Shown one piece after another: positions 1-5,100 of a stretch of DNA of 5,100 nt. The position numbers were made by a program, and so were the translations under genes. Within the stretch, counting starts at the first letter, position 1. Every line of letters starts with the position of its first letter. The stretch is from Tannerella sp. (GTDB lineage Bacteria > Bacteroidota > Bacteroidia > Bacteroidales > Tannerellaceae). The stretch lies in contig JAIRLL010000278.1 of the NCBI GenBank assembly GCA_031259505.1, positions 1-5,100 on the forward strand. The letters run 5' to 3'. The notes under the pieces are model-generated. The model worked only from the letters and a program-made list of their open reading frames with translations, did no database searches and was not told the DNA's origin.

Positions 1-7
1 CAATCGA

Positions 8-139
8 ATGCCGGCCAGAAAGCTTGCAACTCTCCTCGCCTTTGTATGCACGGTTTTTGCCGCTGCCATGATACCGGGAAACACTGCGGCGCAAACTCCC
101 CTGAACATCGACACCCCGTCTCCGTGTCTCCATGTTTAA
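8..139 (+). CDS. Short ORF encoding a signal-peptide-like sequence; possible truncated secreted-protein gene
   Basis: This 43-codon ORF begins MPARKLATLLAFVCTVFAAA and ends in TAA at 137-139. It has a basic N-terminus (R4, K5), a hydrophobic core at about residues 6-22, and a plausible signal peptidase I site, T26-A27-A28 before Q29. Gln at +1 is common in Bacteroidetes exported proteins. Only 15 residues follow the predicted cut, which is too little for a folded domain, and the sequence turns abruptly AT-rich after the stop. Alternatives are the truncated 5' end of a secreted-protein gene, the hydrophobic C-terminus of a gene starting upstream (the frame is open to the window edge), or a genuine small exported peptide. 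Both other readings of this stretch that I checked on the minus strand are also open, so coding is likely but unproven. No family is recognised. Confidence 0.3.
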   Translation: MPARKLATLLAFVCTVFAAAMIPGNTAAQTPLNIDTPSPCLHV

Positions 140-223
140 AATTTTCCACAGTCATTACAGTTTATTTATTCGCATCCCTAAAATACAGAAACAATGCCCT
201 ACCGGTACGTCTGCACACGTTGT

Positions 224-242
224 AAAAAAAAAATTTTTTTTT
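224..242. other. A10T9 tract, possible UP-like or bent-DNA element
   Basis: Ten A residues (224-233) run directly into nine T residues (234-242). The block ends 26 bp before the perfect -7 promoter motif at 269-276, so it covers the place where an upstream promoter or -33 region would lie. Phased or long A/T tracts upstream of promoters can curve DNA and contact RNA polymerase, but that role is inferred here from position only. The block is self-complementary and could also form a weak A-U stem in RNA. Confidence 0.4.
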
Positions 243-268
243 CTGTAGCGAAATCAAGAAAAGAGTAT

Positions 269-276
269 TATCTTTG
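269..276 (+). promoter_or_regulatory. Bacteroidetes-type promoter, perfect TAnnTTTG -7 element
   Basis: The sequence TATCTTTG at 269-276 matches all fixed bases of the Bacteroidetes sigma-ABfr -7 consensus TAnnTTTG and is followed by CAGC. No clear TTTG lies at the usual 19-21 bp upstream; the nearest candidate is the T-rich TTTTCTG ending at 245, which is 23 bp away. A start site would fall near 282-284. The next protein gene in this direction is the SusC-like gene at 888, so this promoter would give a long leader, or it could drive a small RNA or an undetected small ORF starting at 300. Confidence 0.5.
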
Positions 277-345
277 CAGCGAAATTTGAATCTGATAAAA
301 TGGATTATTTTGAATACATAAGAATAACTGACCTGTTCAACGGTT

Positions 346-454
346 TTCATTTCCTGTTTTCGAAGACGGAAAATGGAGATTTATTATCTCTTTATAACAA
401 AATCAACCGCAGCATGTGTTTTTATTCTCTACTGTCCGTTAAGAAAAACAGTAG
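346..454 (+). other. Cluster of three consecutive hairpins downstream of the 269-276 promoter
   Basis: Three inverted repeats lie close together. The first pairs 346-359 with 364-377 around a TCGA loop, with bulges at T355 and A373 and G-U pairs at T358-G365 and T347-G376. The second is GAGAT (376-380) against ATCTC (386-390) around a 5-nt loop; it overlaps the outer end of the first by two bases. The third is CTACTGT (429-435) against ACAGTAG (448-454) around a 12-nt loop. None is followed by a long T run, so they do not look like ordinary terminators. They would all lie in a transcript from the 269-276 promoter. A structured leader or small RNA is possible, but AT-rich sequence produces such stems by chance and no known RNA family is recognised. 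Confidence 0.3.
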
Positions 455-632
455 TGAACCATATCCATGTTTACAGCGTAAATAATCCGGATTTAATGAA
501 AAACAGCATAATCAAATTATTAAGGTAAGCGCAGATGAATGAATTTCTTATATATCATTTCAGACATGCATTGAGCACAGTCTTGCCGTTCGGGGCCACA
601 CCGGCGCGAGAAACGGGTGTGACTTCATTTTA

Positions 633-641
633 CCCCCCCCC
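633..641. repeat. C9 homopolymer run in non-coding region
   Basis: Nine consecutive C residues at 633-641 stand within AT-rich flanks (ATTTTA before, GTATACATT after). Long C/G runs are prone to slipped-strand length change. It is not inside a recognised gene, so any effect would be on DNA spacing or RNA structure. It may also be neutral or a sequencing-sensitive site. Confidence 0.7.
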
Positions 642-706
642 GTATACATTAATTAACAAACAACATAATACATTTACGCTTCCGGCTTATGACGGGAGTG
701 TATTGT

Positions 707-770
707 CCTGTCCGGACGTGGCGTTCGGACGTGGCGTTCGGATGCCGCGGACTCAAAGCAGTCCGGCAGG
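707..770 (+). other. Imperfect stem-loop enclosing the 13-bp tandem repeat
   Basis: CCTG (707-710) plus CCGGAC (712-717), with T711 bulged, pairs with GTCCGG (761-766) plus CAGG (767-770), giving ten base pairs around a 43-nt interior. Inside, CGTGGC (730-735) can pair with GCCGCG (744-749), with one G-U pair and an 8-nt loop. The first repeat copy offers a second identical CGTGGC at 717-722 that could compete for the same right arm. No T run follows, so this is not a canonical terminator. The pairings were read by eye and not energy-tested. Confidence 0.3.
713..742. repeat. 13-bp direct tandem repeat, about 2.3 copies
   Basis: The unit CGGACGTGGCGTT occurs exactly twice (713-725, 726-738) followed by the first four bases of a third copy (739-742). 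The period of 13 is perfect across the 30 bases. It lies about 145 bp before the SusC-like start codon and is GC-rich relative to the rest of the upstream region. It could be a slippage duplication, paired binding sites, or part of the stem at 707-770. Confidence 0.8.
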
Positions 771-774
771 GACA

Positions 775-807
775 TTTTCTGCAAAATCATATCGGGAAAT
801 TATTTTG
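775..807 (+). promoter_or_regulatory. Weak candidate promoter close to the SusC-like gene
   Basis: TTATTTTG at 800-807 matches the TAnnTTTG -7 consensus at all but one fixed base (T in place of the A). TTTTCTG at 775-781 lies 18 bp upstream where a -33 TTTG-like element is expected. A start site would fall near 813-815, inside the A11 run, so the message would begin with A residues followed directly by the hairpin at 822-850. This is a competing explanation to the distant 269-276 promoter; both could be used. Confidence 0.25.
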
Positions 808-821
808 TTAAAAAAAAAAAG

Positions 822-850
822 AAGGTCGTCCTGCCTGTCAGGGCGGCCTT
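822..850. terminator. Strong hairpin flanked by an A11 run; terminator or leader element
   Basis: AAGGTCGTCCTG (822-833) pairs with CAGGGCGGCCTT (839-850) around the loop CCTGT. In plus-strand RNA all 12 positions pair, two of them as G-U. In minus-strand RNA those two become A-C mismatches. An A11 run lies at 810-820, one base before the stem. Read on the minus strand, the hairpin is therefore followed by C and U11, a good intrinsic terminator apart from the mismatches. Read on the plus strand, only TTT follows before GGAG, so termination would be weak. It ends 37 bp before the SusC-like ATG. It could stop antisense transcription, be a decayed terminator of an upstream unit, or act as a leader or 5'-end stabilising hairpin. 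Confidence 0.5.
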
Positions 851-887
851 TGGAGTTTCATACAGTTATTAATTAAAATTAAAATCT

Positions 888-3800
888 ATGTTAAAAGCAA
901 TTGAAAAGAAAGGAATTATCCTTATGATGGCCGTCGCGCTGTGTTTTTCAGGAAACATGCGGGCGGATGTAACGCCGGCTCGGCCTGACGCCGATGTTTC
1001 CCAGCAGAGCGGGAGAGTGACCGGTACGGTTGTGGATGCATTTGGCCCTGTTGCCGGAGCATCCGTGTTAGTAAAAGGGACGACCAACGGTGTTATTACC
1101 GATGCCGATGGCCGGTTCACCCTCAACGGAGTGAAGAACGGTGATGTGATCCGGATTTCATTTCTCGGATACATCACGCAGGAAATCACTTTTACGGGGC
1201 AGCAAACCTTGACGGTCACACTCGTCGAAGACGCTCTGGCGCTGGAAGAAGTCGTGGTGACCGCGATGGGTATTACCAGAGAGTCCAAGGCTCTGGGTTA
1301 TGCCGTGAGTACCGTTTCGGCGGAAGAACTGACCAAGGTGGGCACACCCAACTTTGCCACGGCTCTTTACGGAAAGGCAGCCGGCGTGCGTATCAATGCG
1401 GCGCCGGGCGGACAGACCTCGGCGGTGTCGATGACCGTGCGTGGAATCGGCTCCATTTCCGGGAATACGCAGCCTTTGCTCATTATGGACGGCGTGCCTG
1501 TCCGGAACGGTAATGCCAACATCGGTTCGGGCGACGAGCCTTCCCGGCCCTCGCGCGACTGGCGGGGAACCAAGATTGAGGGGAACGGCCTTGTCGACAT
1601 CAATCCCGAAGACGTGGAAAGCATTTCCATCCTGAAAGGAGCCGCCGCATCGGCTCTGTACGGTTCGGAGGCAGCAAACGGCGTGATTATTGTTACCAGC
1701 AAGAAGGGCGCCGCACAGTCGGGTATTAAAGTAGACTTCAGCGCTACGGCTGCTGCAAGTTACGTGGCATACATGCCCAAGATGCAGACCGAGTACGGAC
1801 CCGGTACCCTCCGGACTTCGCAGGGCGAGTTCGAACTGGCCAACGACGGGTTTATGCAGCGTTCGTGGAATAACTACGGGCAGAGCGCACCGCAAAACTA
1901 TCTGAGCGTTTTCCAGGGACCGGGGAACAGCAATGCCTATTTCGGGCCGAAATACGATCCGAGCAAGGAAGTATTGTACTGGGATGGCAAGATGCGCCCC
2001 TATCAGGCGGTAAGCGACAATCCGCTGAACGATCTTTATCGCACCGGATATAACCAGACCTACAACGTGGCCGTTTCATCCGGCTCCGAAAAGGCAAACA
2101 CCCGTTTCTCGTATACGTTCGTCAACGACTTGCCGAACCAGTACAACAGCGACAACCAGAAACACAATTTCTCGCTTGTCGGCAATATCAACATTCATGA
2201 AAAAGTGCGGGTTGACTATACGGCAAACTATATCCGGCACAATATCCACAACCGTACTTCGACAGGCGAATGGATGTGGAATACCTACAACCTGACAGGC
2301 GCTTTCGACGATATCAAACTGATGCGCGAGAAATATGCACGGACGAGTCTGGGTTATCTGAATGTCGTCTATAACGCGGCCAATCCTTACAGCAATACGC
2401 TGACTCCGAACGAAGCATTCATCTACGACATTCCGGCTGACGAAGTGAGGAAGTATATGCTCTGGCCCATTCTGGCAAATAACTCGTACGAACTCAACCA
2501 GCGCCTTATTGCAAGCGTTGCGCCCTCATGGGATATTATCCACGGACTGAAGCTGCGCGGACGTATTTCGACCGACGTGACAGCCACCTCCATAGAGAAC
2601 AACGAGGCAACCCGTACGCCCATTTCCATCTCGCCTACCGATCCGGGAGGCGCATACGCTTTGATCAATAAGAACTACGAGATCTATTACGGCGATATCA
2701 TGCTGATGCTGAACAGAGACCTCACCGAACAGGTGAATCTGACAGCCAATGCCGGCTTTTCGGGACGGATGGAAACTTCACGCGCCACGCGTCTTCAGAC
2801 CCGCCAGGGGCTTTCGGTGGACAACTGGTTCAACCTCGCCGCCTCGCTCGGCAGTAATCCCGAGTTCGGAATGGAACACATGGATTACCTGACAACGGCT
2901 TATTTCGCTTCCGTCGGCGCCTCCTACAACCGACTGCTTTATCTGGAAGCCACGGCGCGGCAGGAAAAAACCTCGACGCTGCTTGCTCCGAACAATTCGT
3001 TTTTCTACCCTTCGGTGAATGCAAGCTATATTTTCAGCGAACATCTGAAGGACCACCTGTCGTGGTATGATTACGGCAAACTGCGCGCTTCGTACGGTAT
3101 CGTCGGTAATACGCCGGGCGCTTACAGAGCCAATGTGGTGTACAAAAAGGATAACAATGCGGGTTACCATTACTCGATTATTCCAAGTGACTACGGTAAT
3201 GAAAATCTGAAACCCGAAAAGAAATACGAGTTTGAAATCGGGCTGGAAAGCCGGTTTTTCAATAACCGTCTGGGTTTCGAAATTTCATACTACAACAACA
3301 AGATCGTCGACCAGTTGCTGCAATACGACGTGGCGTCTTCGACCGGTATCAGTAAATATTGGAGAAATATCGGAGAATTGAAGAACACCGGCGTGGAGTT
3401 GACGCTGAATGTGGTGCCGGTTGAAACGAAGGACTGGCGCTGGGATTTGCGCTTCAATTATGCGGCTAACCGCAATGAAATCACAAGTCTTCCGGATGAT
3501 CTTCCTTTCCTTAAAAACGGTGGCGGACTCGGAAATACGGGTTCGGGAATGGAAATCCGTTCATATACCGGACGTCCGATGGGAGACGTTTATCTATGGA
3601 GGCGCAAAGAAGTGAACGGAATGAAAGTTATTAGTAAAGACGGAGCGGCATACGTCATGGCTACCGGCGATGAAAACTATTCGTATGCCGGCAACCTGCT
3701 GCCAACCGGCGTAGGCGGTTTTGCATCGTCGCTCTCGTATAAAAACTTTACGTTCGATGTGATGTTCGATTTCAGTATCGGCGGTCTGGTGCTCGACCAG

Positions 3801-4373
3801 TGGCAGACCTACGGCACAAAACTGGGTATCACCCAAAAATCTCTTCAATACCGCGATGCGGCACATGGCGGCGTGCCATACCATTTCGATGGTAATGGAC
3901 ACACGCTGGCAAATATCGTTGCAGGTGAAGCGCCGGCAGGAGGCGTCACCTATTATGACGGCGTGCCGTTGAAAGGCGTAATAGCCGACGATAAAGGAGA
4001 TATTGTTGATACTGACGGATCCAGATATTCCATAGCTGAGAAGGTAGTTCCGGCGAGCAACTACTACGACGCGATGTATAATTCCTGGGGCGGCGGCGGC
4101 GACTATGTGGATGACCTGTATGACAATTCATACATGAAATGCCGCGAACTGTCGCTCAGTTACCTGCTGCCGAGGCAGATCTCCCGGAAGTTCGGCTGCA
4201 ACAACCTGAGCGTGTCGCTATTCGGGCGTAACCTGTTTTACGTGTTCAAAAATCTGGAAAACTTCGATGCGGAAGCTGCGTCGGTAAGTACAAGATGGTT
4301 AAGTTCGGGAGATTTGGGCGCTACGACAGCCGCTACCCGCAGCGTGGGCATTTCTTTAAGAGCAAGTTTCTAA
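888..4373 (+). CDS. SusC/RagA-family TonB-dependent outer-membrane transporter
   Basis: This 1161-residue protein is an outer-membrane channel that, with its SusD-like partner, imports an oligomeric nutrient into the periplasm using TonB-ExbBD energy. A signal peptide covers residues 1-26 (K7, K8, hydrophobic 10-20, cut after M24-R25-A26). A carboxypeptidase-regulatory-like beta-sandwich follows at about 43-113 (GTVVD, GVITDADGRF). The TonB-box-like LEEVVVTAMGI is at 119-129. The plug domain spans about 134-274 and carries the SusC signatures PLLIMDGVPV (196-205) and DVESISILKGAAASALYGS (242-260). The barrel occupies about 280-1161 and ends RSVGISLRASF, with the terminal aromatic residue used for barrel assembly. 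Length is normal for the family. There is no N-terminal STN signalling domain, so direct anti-sigma signalling is unlikely. The start at 888 is the first ATG after an in-frame stop at 870-872 and gives a proper signal peptide; upstream sequence is A/T-rich without Shine-Dalgarno. The substrate cannot be deduced. Confidence 0.97.
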   Translation: MLKAIEKKGIILMMAVALCFSGNMRADVTPARPDADVSQQSGRVTGTVVDAFGPVAGASVLVKGTTNGVITDADGRFTLNGVKNGDVIRISFLGYITQEITFTGQQTLTVTLVEDALALEEVVVTAMGITRESKALGYAVSTVSAEELTKVGTPNFATALYGKAAGVRINAAPGGQTSAVSMTVRGIGSISGNTQPLLIMDGVPVRNGNANIGSGDEPSRPSRDWRGTKIEGNGLVDINPEDVESISILKGAAASALYGSEAANGVIIVTSKKGAAQSGIKVDFSATAAASYVAYMPKMQTEYGPGTLRTSQGEFELANDGFMQRSWNNYGQSAPQNYLSVFQGPGNSNAYFGPKYDPSKEVLYWDGKMRPYQAVSDNPLNDLYRTGYNQTYNVAVSSGSEKANTRFSYTFVNDLPNQYNSDNQKHNFSLVGNINIHEKVRVDYTANYIRHNIHNRTSTGEWMWNTYNLTGAFDDIKLMREKYARTSLGYLNVVYNAANPYSNTLTPNEAFIYDIPADEVRKYMLWPILANNSYELNQRLIASVAPSWDIIHGLKLRGRISTDVTATSIENNEATRTPISISPTDPGGAYALINKNYEIYYGDIMLMLNRDLTEQVNLTANAGFSGRMETSRATRLQTRQGLSVDNWFNLAASLGSNPEFGMEHMDYLTTAYFASVGASYNRLLYLEATARQEKTSTLLAPNNSFFYPSVNASYIFSEHLKDHLSWYDYGKLRASYGIVGNTPGAYRANVVYKKDNNAGYHYSIIPSDYGNENLKPEKKYEFEIGLESRFFNNRLGFEISYYNNKIVDQLLQYDVASSTGISKYWRNIGELKNTGVELTLNVVPVETKDWRWDLRFNYAANRNEITSLPDDLPFLKNGGGLGNTGSGMEIRSYTGRPMGDVYLWRRKEVNGMKVISKDGAAYVMATGDENYSYAGNLLPTGVGGFASSLSYKNFTFDVMFDFSIGGLVLDQWQTYGTKLGITQKSLQYRDAAHGGVPYHFDGNGHTLANIVAGEAPAGGVTYYDGVPLKGVIADDKGDIVDTDGSRYSIAEKVVPASNYYDAMYNSWGGGGDYVDDLYDNSYMKCRELSLSYLLPRQISRKFGCNNLSVSLFGRNLFYVFKNLENFDAEAASVSTRWLSSGDLGATTAATRSVGISLRASF

Positions 4374-4393
4374 CATTATAATTTTTAAGCAAT

Positions 4394-5100
4394 ATGAAAA
4401 AGATAGGATTAATATTTACGATGTGCGCCGTCCTGTTTGTCTGCTACAGTTGCAGCGAGGATGATTTTTCGGAAAAATACCAGGACCCTTCCAAAGTAAC
4501 TTCTGTTACGATAGAACAGCTTTTTACCGGCGTGCTGGAAGAGGCGAATGAATTTCTGAGACTCGGATATGGACGATACTTTGTTCATGACCCGGCATTC
4601 GGAATCTGGGCGCAGACCTGGGGGCACCGTCCCGACAACGATATGTATGAAAGCAACCAGATGCAGGTGGACGGCAGTTACGGGCGGTATTTGAAAGTGT
4701 TAACACAGTATAAGCTGCTCAAAAGAGAACTTGATAATGCCGCAGACCCGTCGGTTTATAAAACGTATGAGCTTTGCGGACGGGCGGTGATGCTGCATGT
4801 GCTGTTTCAGACACTCGACGAGTTCGGCAAACTGCCTTTCGAAGAGGTGGGTCTCTTTCCGCTGACCGGCGAAATCGTACTTCCCAGTCTGGAAGAGGTA
4901 AAACCGCTCTATCAAAAGGTGCTCGACGGACTGGGCGAAATCAACACCGAACTGGCTGCAGGCGGAAACATTTCCGCATCGACCGACTGGCTCAACCGGG
5001 GCGACATGAATCTGTGGCGCGTTTACGTATACTCGTTGCGCCTGCGCTGTGCCATACGGCTTTCGGGAGCGGAAGATTTTACCAATACCGACAACAGCAT
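4394..5100 (+). CDS. SusD/RagB-family nutrient-binding surface lipoprotein, partial (3' end outside window)
   Basis: The frame is open from ATG 4394 to the window edge, giving 235 residues; family members usually have about 450-600. SusD-like lipoproteins cap the SusC barrel and help capture ligand at the cell surface. The N-terminus MKKIGLIFTMCAVLFVCYSC is a lipoprotein signal with the likely lipidated residue C20; the lipobox C17-Y18-S19-C20 is loose. The acidic S21-E22-D23-D24 after it resembles Bacteroidetes surface-export signals. EKYQDPSKVTSVTIEQLFTG (27-46) and LWRVYVYSLRLRCAIRLS (207-224) resemble the start and the W-x-x-[FY]-x-x-SLRLR-x-A-x-R helix of the SusD-like group of Pfam families PF12741/PF12771, not classical starch-binding SusD. 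The 20-bp gap after the SusC-like stop holds no visible terminator, so the two are probably cotranscribed. Translation appears to rely on A/T-rich upstream sequence. Confidence 0.93.
   Translation, partial: MKKIGLIFTMCAVLFVCYSCSEDDFSEKYQDPSKVTSVTIEQLFTGVLEEANEFLRLGYGRYFVHDPAFGIWAQTWGHRPDNDMYESNQMQVDGSYGRYLKVLTQYKLLKRELDNAADPSVYKTYELCGRAVMLHVLFQTLDEFGKLPFEEVGLFPLTGEIVLPSLEEVKPLYQKVLDGLGEINTELAAGGNISASTDWLNRGDMNLWRVYVYSLRLRCAIRLSGAEDFTNTDNS

Larger units (their letters stand above)
140..887 (+). other. Long non-coding region upstream of the SusC-like gene; probable regulatory leader
   Basis: About 750 bases carry no convincing protein gene. The sequence is AT-rich at 140-535, mixed at 536-800 and AT-rich again just before the start codon. 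Frames that stay open here (300-485 and 535-876) give products with no recognisable domain, signal peptide or family motif, and the second runs through an A11 run and a strong hairpin. The region contains one perfect Bacteroidetes promoter motif, several hairpins, a tandem repeat and three homopolymer runs, each listed separately. If transcription of the transporter operon starts at the 269-276 promoter, the mRNA has a leader of about 600 nt. If it starts at the weaker 800-807 element, the leader is about 75 nt. Confidence 0.6.

Noticed and set aside
1..133. Open minus-strand frames from about 133 to the window start
   Set aside because: The products are short and rich in Arg/Lys or lack motifs. 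No minus-strand promoter motif lies upstream, and the plus-strand signal-peptide reading explains the sequence better.
300..485. 61-codon plus-strand ORF directly downstream of the 269-276 promoter
   Set aside because: The product (begins MDYFEYIRIT) shows no domain, signal peptide or family motif, is AT-driven in composition, and overlaps three hairpins. Its position after a promoter is suggestive, so it is kept only as a test in the findings.
496..528. Ten-codon ORF MKNSIIKLLR, possible leader peptide
   Set aside because: It begins like an export signal but is too short to support. It has no runs of a regulatory amino acid and is not next to a terminator.
597..621. 6-bp inverted repeat CACACC / GGTGTG with a 13-nt loop
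   Set aside because: The stem is short, the loop is long and no T run or other element accompanies it; it is compatible with chance.
535..876. 113-codon plus-strand ORF
   Set aside because: It runs through the C9 run, the tandem repeat, the A11 run and the strong hairpin. Its product has no coherent composition or recognisable motif, which indicates an incidental open frame.
648..876. ATTAATTAA occurring at both 648-656 and 868-876
   Set aside because: Nine-base A/T-only palindromic repeats are expected by chance in such AT-rich sequence.
140..887. Invertible promoter flanked by inverted repeats, as at some Bacteroides surface loci
   Set aside because: I found no pair of long inverted repeats flanking either promoter candidate; the stems seen are local hairpins. 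A recombinase gene is also absent from the window.
1158..1895. 245-codon minus-strand ORF inside the SusC-like gene
   Set aside because: It is antisense to conserved plug-domain sequence of a clear SusC-like protein. Its Arg/His/Cys-rich product is typical of a reverse-frame shadow.
1..5100. CRISPR array, tRNA, rRNA, insertion sequence or transposase gene
   Set aside because: No spaced repeats, tRNA cloverleaf, rRNA sequence or transposase-like product was seen on either strand.

Overview
The window is a Bacteroidetes locus, most likely from the order Bacteroidales. It holds a complete SusC/RagA-family TonB-dependent outer-membrane transporter gene (888-4373, +), followed 20 bp later by the 5' part of its SusD-family lipoprotein partner (4394 to the window end, +). 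Three things place it in Bacteroidetes: the adjacent SusC-SusD pair, a copy of the phylum's TAnnTTTG -7 promoter motif, and start codons preceded by A/T-rich sequence instead of a Shine-Dalgarno. Coding sequence looks to be around 50% GC by eye. This does not allow a genus to be named.

Layout. Bases 1-139 hold a short GC-rich ORF (8-139) whose product looks like a signal peptide plus 15 residues. It is either a truncated secreted-protein gene, the tail of a gene that starts outside the window, or a small exported peptide. Bases 140-887 are a long stretch without a convincing protein gene. Its features, in order, are an A10T9 tract (224-242), a perfect TAnnTTTG promoter element (269-276), a cluster of three hairpins (about 346-454), a C9 run (633-641), a 13-bp tandem repeat (713-742) inside an imperfect stem (707-770), a weaker candidate promoter (775-807), and a strong hairpin (822-850) that follows an A11 run and ends 37 bp before the susC-like start. 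Bases 888-4373 are the SusC-like gene and 4394-5100 the SusD-like gene; together they form an apparent operon.

Function. SusC-like proteins are TonB-driven outer-membrane barrels, and SusD-like lipoproteins sit on them as surface lids that capture ligand. The pair therefore imports an oligomeric nutrient, usually a glycan and sometimes a peptide, into the periplasm. No degradative enzyme, sensor or sigma/anti-sigma gene is visible here, so the substrate cannot be named. The protein genes are ordinary for this phylum. The part most worth checking is the unusually long, structured region upstream of the SusC-like gene. It contains segments that could form mutually exclusive RNA pairings, as expected of a leader that controls expression of the transporter pair, but this is inference from complementarity read by eye.
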